Source: DATNIC01 sp035604635 (lineage in GTDB: Bacteria > Vulcanimicrobiota > Vulcanimicrobiia > Vulcanimicrobiales > Vulcanimicrobiaceae). From it: 31,061 nt of DNA. The notes beneath the pieces were generated by a model that was not told the origin of the DNA, ran no database searches, and saw only the letters and a program-made list of their open reading frames with translations. The stretch's first letter is position 1, and every line of letters begins with the position of its first letter. The stretch covers positions 1 to 31,061 of the forward strand of contig DATNIC010000149.1 in assembly GCA_035604635.1 (NCBI GenBank), in the 5' to 3' direction. This document shows, piece by piece, positions 23,044 to 30,723 of the stretch. The position numbers were made by a program, and so were the translations under genes.

Positions 23044-24030
23044 ATGATCCGCTCGCTTACCCGGCGCAGATTCGCCGCTGCCGGCGCCGCTTATATGCTC
23101 ACGGGCGCAAGCGACGTTCAGGAACGAGTCGTCTGGTACACCTCGCTCGAGACGCTGACCCTCAATGCGGTCGCGCAACGCTTCGAGCAGACGCATCCCA
23201 ACATTTCACTTCAACCGCTGCGGATGGAAGGCAACAAGATTCCGGCGCGCATCACGATCGAACAAACGGCCGGGAAATTCAGTGCGGACGTCATTTCCGC
23301 TGACGAATTGCCGATGGAGCAGCTCCAGGAGGCGGGAGCGTTACAAGTCTTCCATCCCGACGTACGCGATAAATTCATCGTGGGGAGCTATGATCCGAAT
23401 GGTTACTGGACGACGCTATACTACGACACGACGGTGATCGCGTGGAATCCGCAAAAGGTGCGAGCCGACGGTCTGCGAGCGCCGACGTCGCTGGCAGACC
23501 TTGCGAGGCCGGAATGGAGCGGCAAGATAGGGATCGACGCCTCGGCATTCAATTGGTATGCCGGCGTGCTGGCAACGCAATCCGATGCGCGCGCTCTTCT
23601 TCAGAGAATTGCAGCGAACCGGCCCCTCATGACGAGCGGACACACCGAGACGGTTATGCAACTAAGCGCCGGGGAGTTTGACGTAACGCCAACGGCATAC
23701 GGCTACATGGCCGATCACGAGCAACGTCGTGGGCGGCCGGTTGCATTCATAAACCCGCGACCGCTCATTATGACGCCGACGACGATTTCGCTGGCCAAAA
23801 ACGCGCCGCACTCAGACGCAGCGCGCGCTTTCTTGTCGTGGATTCTCTCACGGGAGGGCCAGCAGTTCATAGTCGACCGAAGCGGGCGGAATTGCGCGCG
23901 CGCGGACATCGCCAACAATGCGCGAGTATTTTCTCGAAACCAACCCTACTATATCTTGCCTGCGCCGAACCGCGCGCAATACAATACGCTCGTTTCAGAA
24001 TTCAAAGCCCTGTTCGGTCTTGGTGGATAG
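23044..24030 (+). CDS. iron/organic ABC solute-binding protein (AfuA-like), Tat signal
   Basis: A 328-residue exported protein. N-terminal MIRSLTRRRFAAAGAAYMLTGAS has a twin-arginine motif. It then reads VVWYTSLETLTLNAVAQRFEQTHPNISLQPLRM, the SBP_bac iron/thiamine-type opening, with DVISADELPMEQL, YDTTVIAWNPQKV, LADLARPEWSGKIGID and DAARAFLSWILSREGQQFI. It shares architecture, but limited sequence, with the protein at 1845-2888. The frame is open upstream across the LivK gene; the Tat signal fixes the ATG at 23044. It uses ATA and AGA codons (for example AAGATAGGG, TTCATAGTC, TATATC) more than its neighbours, a hint of separate origin. It lies between a LivK-type SBP and an ornithine cyclodeaminase-like gene. 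Confidence 0.88.
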   Translation: MIRSLTRRRFAAAGAAYMLTGASDVQERVVWYTSLETLTLNAVAQRFEQTHPNISLQPLRMEGNKIPARITIEQTAGKFSADVISADELPMEQLQEAGALQVFHPDVRDKFIVGSYDPNGYWTTLYYDTTVIAWNPQKVRADGLRAPTSLADLARPEWSGKIGIDASAFNWYAGVLATQSDARALLQRIAANRPLMTSGHTETVMQLSAGEFDVTPTAYGYMADHEQRRGRPVAFINPRPLIMTPTTISLAKNAPHSDAARAFLSWILSREGQQFIVDRSGRNCARADIANNARVFSRNQPYYILPAPNRAQYNTLVSEFKALFGLGG

Positions 24031-24033
24031 CCT

Positions 24034-25128
24034 GTGCTGCTGTTGAACAACGATGACATCTCGCGGGTCCTCACGATCGACGATACGATCGCCGCACTCG
24101 AGCGCGCCTATCGGGCCTATGTCGAAGACGAGGCGGTTTGCCGCCCGCGCATCGACATCCGGATCCCGACCCACCGGGCCGGGCATTTCTATCAGTTCGG
24201 GACGATGGAAGGCGGGTCGACGGCCGGTTATTTCGCGATCCGGATGAAGTCCGATGTCATCTTCGAACAGGAGTACAACGGGGTGCGCACGCAGGAAAAG
24301 TATGCGTCGCGGCCCGGCCGTTATTGCGGCCTAGTTCTCTTGAACGACATCGATTCGGGTGAGCCGGTAGCGATCTTAAATGACGGCTACTTGCAGCATT
24401 TGCGCGTCGCCGGCGATGCCGCGATCGGAGTCAAACTCCTAGCGCGCGAGGATTCGCACAGGGTAGGAATGCTCGGCTCGGGTGGAATGGCCCGCGCGTT
24501 CATCGAGGCCTTCACGCGGGTCCGGCCGATCTCGCATGTTACCGTTTATAGCCCTACGAAGGAGAATCGCGAACAGTATGCCCGGGAGGTCCACGAGCGG
24601 CTCGGGATTGCCGCGGTAGCCGTCGATGAGCCGCACGAAGCCTGCCGCGGTGCGGATATCGTCGCATCATGCACGGATTCGGCCGTCGCCGTACTCTGGG
24701 GTGACTGGCTAGACAAGGGGATGCACGTCGTTGCAGTCGGCGGGCGACCGCAACCGGACGCCGTCGCGCGTTTTGACCTCCGGTTGCGTTTCGGTACGAC
24801 GCCCGCTCCGCTCGGCCATCCCGAGTTGCGCACGGCCGACGAATTTCTCGTCTACCTCGCGGCTCCGCACGCACCCGTGTGGAACCAGGTCAAGTCGGGT
24901 AAAGCATCTGCTGCCGTCGTTACCGACCTGAGCGATGTGACTTTGGCCGACGTCTTGGGCGGCCGTGCGGGCCGAACGTCTCCACTGCAAATAACCTATT
25001 CGGAACGCGGCAATCTGCAAGGTTTACAATTCTTCGCGGTCGCGTCCGCGGCGTATGAAGCGGCTCGCAAGCAGGGCATCGGCCGCGAAATTCCGACCGA
25101 TTGGTTCCTCCAAGACATCCGCGACTAA
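24034..25128 (+). CDS. ornithine cyclodeaminase/mu-crystallin family oxidoreductase
   Basis: A 364-residue NAD(P)-dependent protein of the family that includes ornithine cyclodeaminase, alanine dehydrogenase, ketimine reductase and lysine cyclodeaminase. Residues 48-135 hold the conserved AGHFYQFGTM, IRMKSD and LQHLRVAGDAAIGVKLLA. Lys72 in RMK and Arg124 in LRVAGDAA fall at the substrate-contact positions. The Rossmann loop is GSGGMARAF at 148-156, and VAVGGRPQPDAVARFDLRL replaces the usual GxxxPxxxELD. The start is GTG at 24034, three bases after the SBP stop. The family acts on cyclic imines and alpha-amino acids, so the SBP pair upstream may bring in an amino-acid-like or imine ligand. The exact reaction is undetermined. 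Confidence 0.9.
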   Translation: MLLLNNDDISRVLTIDDTIAALERAYRAYVEDEAVCRPRIDIRIPTHRAGHFYQFGTMEGGSTAGYFAIRMKSDVIFEQEYNGVRTQEKYASRPGRYCGLVLLNDIDSGEPVAILNDGYLQHLRVAGDAAIGVKLLAREDSHRVGMLGSGGMARAFIEAFTRVRPISHVTVYSPTKENREQYAREVHERLGIAAVAVDEPHEACRGADIVASCTDSAVAVLWGDWLDKGMHVVAVGGRPQPDAVARFDLRLRFGTTPAPLGHPELRTADEFLVYLAAPHAPVWNQVKSGKASAAVVTDLSDVTLADVLGGRAGRTSPLQITYSERGNLQGLQFFAVASAAYEAARKQGIGREIPTDWFLQDIRD

Positions 25129-25141
25129 ATGACCGATCTCG

Positions 25142-27223
25142 CTAGAGCAGCTTCTCCGGAGTGATCGGCAGGTCGCGCAGGCGTTTGCCGATCGCGTGAT
25201 AGATTGCATTGGCGATCGCGGCGGCGACGCCGGTGATCCCGATCTCGCCCACGCCGCGCGCTCCGAGCGGATTGAGCACGTAGTCCGGTTCCTCGACGAA
25301 GAGAATCTCGAGCTCGCCGACGTCGGCGTTTACTGGGACGCGGTATTCCGCCATGCTGTCCGTCAGTAAACGGCCCGTACGCGGATCGACGACGGCTTCT
25401 TCGAAAAGCGCTTGGCCGATTCCGAACACGATCCCGCCCAGCATCTGACTGCGCGCGGTCTTCGGGTTGAGGATTTTCCCGCAATCAAAGACGCCGAGGA
25501 AGCGGGAGACGCGGACGCGGCCGATCGCTTCATCAACGCGGACTTCGGCAAATTGTGCGCCGAACGACTGGAACGAATAGCGTCCCTGCTCGTCGCCTGG
25601 TGCCGCATCGGCTTCAGCCATCTCGCCGCCGCTCTCGCGTAATTTAAGACACGCCGCCTGAACCGCAGGCATCACGCTTGCGGTGCTTTGCGAGCCGCCG
25701 GCGACCGGCGCGGGCGGGAAGCGCGAGTCGCCGATCCGGCATTCGACTTGCGAAATCGGGACGCCGAGCGCTTCGGCGGCGACCTGCGTCATGATCGTGT
25801 ACATCCCCGTGCCGAGATCGTGGGTCGCGACCTCGACGATGTACCTATCGTCTTCCTTACGGACGCGCGCGCTCGCAGGACCGCGCAGGCCGGCATACGT
25901 CGCCGTCGCGACGCCCCAGCCGACGAGCTCGTCGCCGTCGCGCATCTGGCGCGGCTTCTTCGGCCGCCGGTCCCACTTGAACCAATCGGCGCCGGCCTCC
26001 AAACATTCAACGAGGTGGCGGCTCGAAAACGGCAGCTTCGTTTTCGGATCGGTCTGCGCGTCGTTGCGGATGCGCAAGTCGATCGGATCGATCTCGAGCT
26101 GGGCAGCGAGCTCGTCGAGCGCCGACTCGAGCGCGAACATCCCAGGCGCTTCCCCGGGCGCGCGCATCGGACACGGGGCCGGCAGATTGAGCGTCGCCGC
26201 CTCGTGACGAATACGAACGTTTGGGCAGGCGTAGAGGAACATCGTCGTCAACCCGGGCGGCTCGATGAACCAGCCGGCGTACGACGAGCTGATCGTCGAG
26301 GCATGATCGATGGCGGTGAGCTGACCGTCGTCGCTCGCGCCGATACGCAGATGCTGCTCCGTTTGCGCGCGGTGTCCGGTCGTCGTGAAGACTTGCGCGC
26401 GGCTCAGCATCAGCTTCACCGGGCGGCCGATCGCGCGTGCCGCCATCGCGGCGAAGACGCTGTGCGGGAGCGAGAATCCCTTGGCGCCGAAGCCGCCGCC
26501 GACGAACGGAGAGATGACGTGGACGTCTTCGGGCGCGAGGTCGAAGACCTTGGCGAGGTAGTTCCGCGTGCCGATCATCCACTGCGAGGGCTCGTGGACG
26601 ATCAGACGGTGGCCGTTCCATTGCGCGATCGTCGCATGCGGTTCCATCGCGTTGTGCGATTCGATCGGAGTGGTATACGTTGCGTCGATGCGGCCGCCGG
26701 CATCGGCGAGAGCGGCGTCGACGTCACCGCGCGCGTCCTGCATCGGCTCGCCGAAGAAAACATCGGGCTGGAAGCGCGGCGCCGCGGGATCGTGTAACAA
26801 GAGGAGCGGCGGCTTTACTTCGTAAGCGACCTCGACGAGCGCTGCGGCGGCGCGCGCGGTTTCAAACGTCTCGGCGACGACGACGGCGACTTGTTGTCCG
26901 TAGTGGATGATCTCGGGGCTCTGCAGAGGCATGAACGTCTGCGAAGGGACGAGCGCATTCATCCAATCCGGATCGGGCTGCTTGAAACGCGGCGCATTCT
27001 CGTGGGTGAAGATCTTGAGTACGCCCGGGATCGCCGCAGCCGCTTCCGTCTCGATCGCGAGGATCCGGCCGCGCGCGATCGTGCTCGAGACGAGGACGGC
27101 GAAGGCGGCGTGCTCGACCGGCGTATCGGCCGCGTATTGCGCTTGCCCCGTAACCTTGAGGCCCCCGTCGACGCGATCGACCGGGGTTCCGACGATCGAT
27201 TCGCGCGTTACCGTCGCCGTCAT
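25142..27223 (-). CDS. molybdenum aldehyde oxidoreductase large subunit (PaoC-like)
   Basis: A 693-residue large subunit binding the molybdopterin cofactor. It opens TRESIVGTPVDRVDGGLKVTGQAQYAADTP, has SPFVGGGFGAKGFSLPHS and PCPMRAPGEAPGMFALESALDELA, and the C-terminal GARGVGEIGITGVAAAIANAIYHAIGKRLRDLPITPEKLL, with catalytic Glu660. The ending and the RAPGEAPG segment match the PaoC/YagR subfamily of aldehyde oxidoreductases, which oxidise aromatic and other aldehydes to acids. It overlaps the FAD-subunit gene by ATGA. It completes an S-M-L order after the MFS gene. No PaoD/XdhC-type cofactor-insertion chaperone is in the window. Confidence 0.93.
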   Translation of the reverse strand: MTATVTRESIVGTPVDRVDGGLKVTGQAQYAADTPVEHAAFAVLVSSTIARGRILAIETEAAAAIPGVLKIFTHENAPRFKQPDPDWMNALVPSQTFMPLQSPEIIHYGQQVAVVVAETFETARAAAALVEVAYEVKPPLLLLHDPAAPRFQPDVFFGEPMQDARGDVDAALADAGGRIDATYTTPIESHNAMEPHATIAQWNGHRLIVHEPSQWMIGTRNYLAKVFDLAPEDVHVISPFVGGGFGAKGFSLPHSVFAAMAARAIGRPVKLMLSRAQVFTTTGHRAQTEQHLRIGASDDGQLTAIDHASTISSSYAGWFIEPPGLTTMFLYACPNVRIRHEAATLNLPAPCPMRAPGEAPGMFALESALDELAAQLEIDPIDLRIRNDAQTDPKTKLPFSSRHLVECLEAGADWFKWDRRPKKPRQMRDGDELVGWGVATATYAGLRGPASARVRKEDDRYIVEVATHDLGTGMYTIMTQVAAEALGVPISQVECRIGDSRFPPAPVAGGSQSTASVMPAVQAACLKLRESGGEMAEADAAPGDEQGRYSFQSFGAQFAEVRVDEAIGRVRVSRFLGVFDCGKILNPKTARSQMLGGIVFGIGQALFEEAVVDPRTGRLLTDSMAEYRVPVNADVGELEILFVEEPDYVLNPLGARGVGEIGITGVAAAIANAIYHAIGKRLRDLPITPEKLL

Positions 27224-28203
27224 CGTTCGCGCACCACCGTTTCGAGCGCACGGACGACCGCGCGCTTCGCCAATTCAACCTTGAACGCGTTGTCGCGCCG
27301 CGGGATCGCGCCTTCGAGCGCCGCTTCGGCCGCCTCTTTGAAGGCCTGCGGACCCGCCTTCTTGCCGGCCAAGACCTGCTCCGCACCTCGGACGCGCCAC
27401 GGGATCGCCCCGACGCCACCGAGCGCGAGGCGCGCCTGCGTGATCGTTCCGCCGTCGAACTCAAGACCAGCCGCGACCGCGACGAGCGCGAACTCGTACG
27501 ACGCACGGTCGCGGACTTTCAAGTACGTCGCGTTACGTTGCGCGGCGCCGAGCGGAATCTCGACCGCCGTGATGAGCTCGCCTTTGAGCAGGACGTTCTC
27601 GATCGACGGTGTCGCGCCCGGGACGATATAGAACTCCTCGATCGGGACGCGGCGCGTCCCGCCGGGCGCCGCAAGCTCGACGACCGCGTCGAGCGCGATC
27701 AGCGCGACCGCCGCATCGGAGGGATGGGTCGCGATGCAGTGGTTGCTCGTCCCCAGGATCGCGTGGCCCCGGTGAATCCCTTCGAATGCATCGCACCCGG
27801 TCCCAGGCTCGCGTTTGTTGCACCGCGAGGCGGGATCGCGGAAATACGGACAGCGCGTGCGCTGCAGCAGATTCCCGCCGACCGTCGCCATGTTTCGCAG
27901 TTGCCCTGAGGCTCCGCTCAAGAACGCTTTCGAGAGCATGGGAAGCCGGTGCACGACGTTCCTATCGTAGGCAACGTCGCTGTTGCGGACCAGCGCGCCG
28001 ATGCGGATGCGCTCCTCGTTCGCGTCGATCTCCCCGAATGGCAGCCCGTTGATGTCGATCAGGACCGGCGGGAGCGTGACGCCGCATTTCATCAAATCGA
28101 CTACGGTCGTACCGCCCGCGATGAAGGCGGCGCCCTCATACTGCGCGATCAGCGCCAGCGCATCGTCGGTCTTGCGCGCGGTCAGGAGCTCAAACGCTTG
28201 CAC
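27220..28203 (-). CDS. aldehyde oxidoreductase FAD subunit with Fe-S insertion (PaoB-like)
   Basis: A 327-residue FAD-binding subunit. FAD contacts are FIAGGTTVVDLMK at 27-39 and ATVGGNLLQRTRC at 106-118. Cys118, Cys128 and Cys137 in TRCPYFRDPASRCNKREPGTGC match the extra [4Fe-4S] insertion that marks PaoB-type subunits and is missing from ordinary xanthine dehydrogenase FAD subunits. The C-terminal domain ends with LAKRAVVRALETVVRER. The start is GTG at 28203, overlapping the 2Fe-2S subunit gene by 14 bases; its stop forms an ATGA with the large-subunit start. The coupling fits a stable three-subunit enzyme. Confidence 0.93.
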   Translation of the reverse strand: MQAFELLTARKTDDALALIAQYEGAAFIAGGTTVVDLMKCGVTLPPVLIDINGLPFGEIDANEERIRIGALVRNSDVAYDRNVVHRLPMLSKAFLSGASGQLRNMATVGGNLLQRTRCPYFRDPASRCNKREPGTGCDAFEGIHRGHAILGTSNHCIATHPSDAAVALIALDAVVELAAPGGTRRVPIEEFYIVPGATPSIENVLLKGELITAVEIPLGAAQRNATYLKVRDRASYEFALVAVAAGLEFDGGTITQARLALGGVGAIPWRVRGAEQVLAGKKAGPQAFKEAAEAALEGAIPRRDNAFKVELAKRAVVRALETVVRER

Positions 28204-28657
28204 GCGTGACCTCTTCTCGTACAGCCGCCAAAATATTCGTGTAGGCCCCGCACCGGCAGATGTTCCCGCTCATCGCCTCGCGGATCTCGTCGTCCGTTTT
28301 CGCATGACCTTCCTGGACGACTCCGAGCGCCGACATGATCTGCCCCGGCGTGCAAAAGCCGCATTGGAATGCGTCGTGCTCGATGAAGGCGGTCTGCAGA
28401 GAGTGCAGCCTTCCGGCGACCGCGACGCCTTCGATCGTGGTGATTTCGGCCTCTTTATGCATCATCGCGAGCGTCAAGCAAGCGAGAACCCGGCGGCCGT
28501 CGATCAGTACGGTGCACGCGCCGCACTGGCCGAAGTCGCAGCCCTTCTTCGTCCCGGTCAATCCGAGCCGCTCGCGCAGCGCGTCAAGCAACGTGACGTT
28601 CGGTTCGAGCTCGATCTTGTGTTTAAGACCGTTAATTTTCAGCGATACGAGCGGCAT
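28190..28657 (-). CDS. aldehyde oxidoreductase 2Fe-2S subunit (PaoA-like), no Tat leader
   Basis: A 155-residue small subunit with two [2Fe-2S] clusters. The plant-type cluster uses C40, C45, C48 and C60 (KGCDFGQCGACTVLIDG...AC). The second cluster uses C99, C102, C134 and C136 (QCGFCTPGQ...ICRCGAY). All eight are present. The protein begins directly with MPLVSLKING, so unlike E. coli PaoA it has no twin-arginine signal. The complex should therefore stay in the cytoplasm. The ATG lies in CATATG, with the MFS stop six bases upstream on the same strand. Confidence 0.94.
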   Translation of the reverse strand: MPLVSLKINGLKHKIELEPNVTLLDALRERLGLTGTKKGCDFGQCGACTVLIDGRRVLACLTLAMMHKEAEITTIEGVAVAGRLHSLQTAFIEHDAFQCGFCTPGQIMSALGVVQEGHAKTDDEIREAMSGNICRCGAYTNILAAVREEVTRASV

Positions 28658-28663
28658 ATGCCG

Positions 28664-29857
28664 TCAGGACACGGTTGCTGGTCGAACGTTTGCGGCCACC
28701 CAGACCAAGTTCGCGAGCATCAGTCCGCCGAACACGAAAAAGACCGCGGAGAACCCGAAGTGCGCCGCGACGATGCCGCCCAGCAACGGGCCGATGGAGC
28801 GCCCGAGGAACTGCGCCGTCGAGGTGATCCCGTAGATTTGCCCCCGCTCTTCGGGCCGCGCGATCCGCCCGATGATCGCATTGGCGCTCGGCAAGATTCC
28901 GCCCAGGAAGATGCCGACGCCGAACCGCAAACCGATGAAGGCCCCGATGTTGCCCACGATCGCTTGCGGCAGCGTGAAGAGCGCCGCCCCGGCAAGCGAA
29001 GTCAAGAGGACCGGCCGGTACCCCGACGTGTCACCCGCCCGTCCCAGGAACGGCGCCGCCATGAGTCCCGCGAGCCCGGTGACCGCGAGGACCGCGCCCG
29101 TCGCCGTCCCAAGCCACGAAACGTTCCCGACGATACTCGCAACGTAGAGCGGCAGGATCGGCGTCAAGCCGATCGCCGTGACCTGCGCGAGCAAGATGAC
29201 GACGAACATCGGCGCAAGGTCGGGATGGCGGACGACGCGATTGAATTGGTTCCACATGGAGACCCGCGTCGTGGAAAGCTCGCCGCGTTCGAAGCCTTCG
29301 CGGACGAGCAGCGTGAGGGATACGCCGATGAACATGATGCCGGCGGCGGAGTAAAAGAACACCGCGCGATAATCGCGGATTTGGTCGGCCAACAGCCCGC
29401 CGACGAGCGGGCCGATCAGCGTGCCCGCGATCTGGCCGGTCGAAAGCCACCCGAGCGCCGAGCCGAGATTCTCTTCGGGGACCTGCGTCGCCACGAGCGC
29501 CATCGCCGACGCCGAGAAGCCGCTGAAAAGTCCCATCAGGACGCGCGTTGCGACGACCTGCCAGACGTCCTGGCAAAGGCCCGTCAGCCCCATCGTGATT
29601 CCGACCGCGATCGAGGAGCGCAAGACCATCGCCTTGCGTCCCCAGCGATCGCTCAAATTGCCCCAGAACGGCGATGCGACCGCGGAGAAGATCGAGCTGG
29701 ATGCGAGGATCGCACCCGTCCAATACTCGACTTGGGCGAGCGGATGGACTCCGAGCGAGATGAGGAACTGGGGCATGAACGGGGACGAAATCTGATATGA
29801 GCCCACCATCACCGCCTGTACGATGACCATAAGCCATAACGTCCGTCGCCATTCCAC
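28664..29857 (-). CDS. MFS transporter (12-TM drug/metabolite type)
   Basis: A 397-residue major facilitator. Motif A, GNLSDRWGRK, is at 66-75 between the second and third membrane segments. GRAGDTSGYRP is the corresponding loop in the second half, and SALGWLSTGQIAGTLIGPLVGGLLA gives the motif C-like helix (G-x-x-x-G-P-x-x-G-G) of antiporters. It is therefore most like a proton-coupled exporter of the multidrug type. It stands first in the transcription unit with the PaoABC-like subunits (six-base gap) and may import the aldehyde precursor or remove the acid product (inference). The start is GTG at 29857, only 17 bases from the divergent start at 29875. Confidence 0.9.
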   Translation of the reverse strand: MEWRRTLWLMVIVQAVMVGSYQISSPFMPQFLISLGVHPLAQVEYWTGAILASSSIFSAVASPFWGNLSDRWGRKAMVLRSSIAVGITMGLTGLCQDVWQVVATRVLMGLFSGFSASAMALVATQVPEENLGSALGWLSTGQIAGTLIGPLVGGLLADQIRDYRAVFFYSAAGIMFIGVSLTLLVREGFERGELSTTRVSMWNQFNRVVRHPDLAPMFVVILLAQVTAIGLTPILPLYVASIVGNVSWLGTATGAVLAVTGLAGLMAAPFLGRAGDTSGYRPVLLTSLAGAALFTLPQAIVGNIGAFIGLRFGVGIFLGGILPSANAIIGRIARPEERGQIYGITSTAQFLGRSIGPLLGGIVAAHFGFSAVFFVFGGLMLANLVWVAANVRPATVS

Positions 29858-29874
29858 TTAAGGGCGCATACGAA

Positions 29875-30723
29875 GTGCTGTACGTCGGTACCTGCGGCTA
29901 TTCTTACGCCGACTGGCTCGGGACATTTTATCCGGCGACCACTAAGCCGCGCGAGATGTTGCGCTTCTACTCCCGTCGCTTTGCCGCGGTCGAGATCGAT
30001 GCGACGTACTACCGGGTCGCGTCGCCGAAAACGTTTGCGACGATGGCGCACAATACGCCGCAGACGTTCCGGTTCACCGCAAAGCTGCCGGGTTCGGTCA
30101 CGCACGTCGCGGCGCACGGCAACGCGAATCTCGATGACGCAAAGTATTTTCGCGAAAGCATCGCGCCGCTCGTCGATGCGCAGAAATTCGCCTGCGCGCT
30201 CATGCAGTTCCCGAACAGCTTCCATCCCAACGACGAGACGATCGAACATATCCGCCGCTTGCGCGAGGCGCTCACCGATCTGCCGCTCGTCGCCGAGTTC
30301 CGCAACCGCGAATGGCAAACCAACGAGACGCTCGAGTTCCTCGGGGGTATGGAGATCGGGTGGTGCAACGTCGACGAACCGCAATTCCGCAGCCTCATGA
30401 AACCCAGCGCCGATGCGACCGCTGCGGTCGCCTACGTCCGCTTCCACGGCCGCAGCGCGAAGACGTGGTGGAAGCACGAGCGCGCCGACGAGCGCTACGA
30501 CTATCTCTACAGCACCGAAGAACTCGAACCGTGGGCGCGCCGCATCGCCGACCTCGCCGCCGAACCGAACGTCAGGGAGATCTACGCCTTCTTCAACAAT
30601 CACCGGCGCGGACAAGCGCCGCGCAACGCCGAGCAATTCGAGGCGCTGTTGCGCATGCTCGGCGCGGCGGACATCGCCGAAGCCGCAGGCGATCCGCCCG
30701 GCGAGCAGCTACCGCTGGTTTAA
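29875..30723 (+). CDS. DUF72 (YecE-like) protein
   Basis: A 282-residue member of the DUF72/YecE family, a TIM-barrel-like fold of unknown function widespread in bacteria and archaea. It begins LYVGTCGYSYADWLGTFYP, the hallmark IGTSGWSYxxWxGxFYP, with FAAVEIDATYYRVASPKTF, FTAKLPGSVTH, LVAEFRNREWQ, VRFHGRS and the C-terminal YAFFNNHRRGQAPRNAEQF, all diagnostic. The start is GTG at 29875; the family N-terminus begins here, so this choice is firm. It is divergent from the MFS gene and convergent with a VOC gene, overlapping it by four bases. The metabolic connection is unclear. Confidence 0.93.
   Translation: MLYVGTCGYSYADWLGTFYPATTKPREMLRFYSRRFAAVEIDATYYRVASPKTFATMAHNTPQTFRFTAKLPGSVTHVAAHGNANLDDAKYFRESIAPLVDAQKFACALMQFPNSFHPNDETIEHIRRLREALTDLPLVAEFRNREWQTNETLEFLGGMEIGWCNVDEPQFRSLMKPSADATAAVAYVRFHGRSAKTWWKHERADERYDYLYSTEELEPWARRIADLAAEPNVREIYAFFNNHRRGQAPRNAEQFEALLRMLGAADIAEAAGDPPGEQLPLV

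Noticed and set aside
19649..28657. CO dehydrogenase (CoxMSL)
   Set aside because: Neither large subunit has the CoxL AYXCSFR loop; motifs fit aldehyde oxidoreductase/xanthine dehydrogenase types.
27983..29800. 605-codon open frame on the plus strand opposite the PaoA-like and MFS genes
   Set aside because: Arg/Asp/Glu-rich low-complexity translation, no family motif, fully antisense to genes with complete diagnostic motifs; typical shadow in GC-rich DNA.
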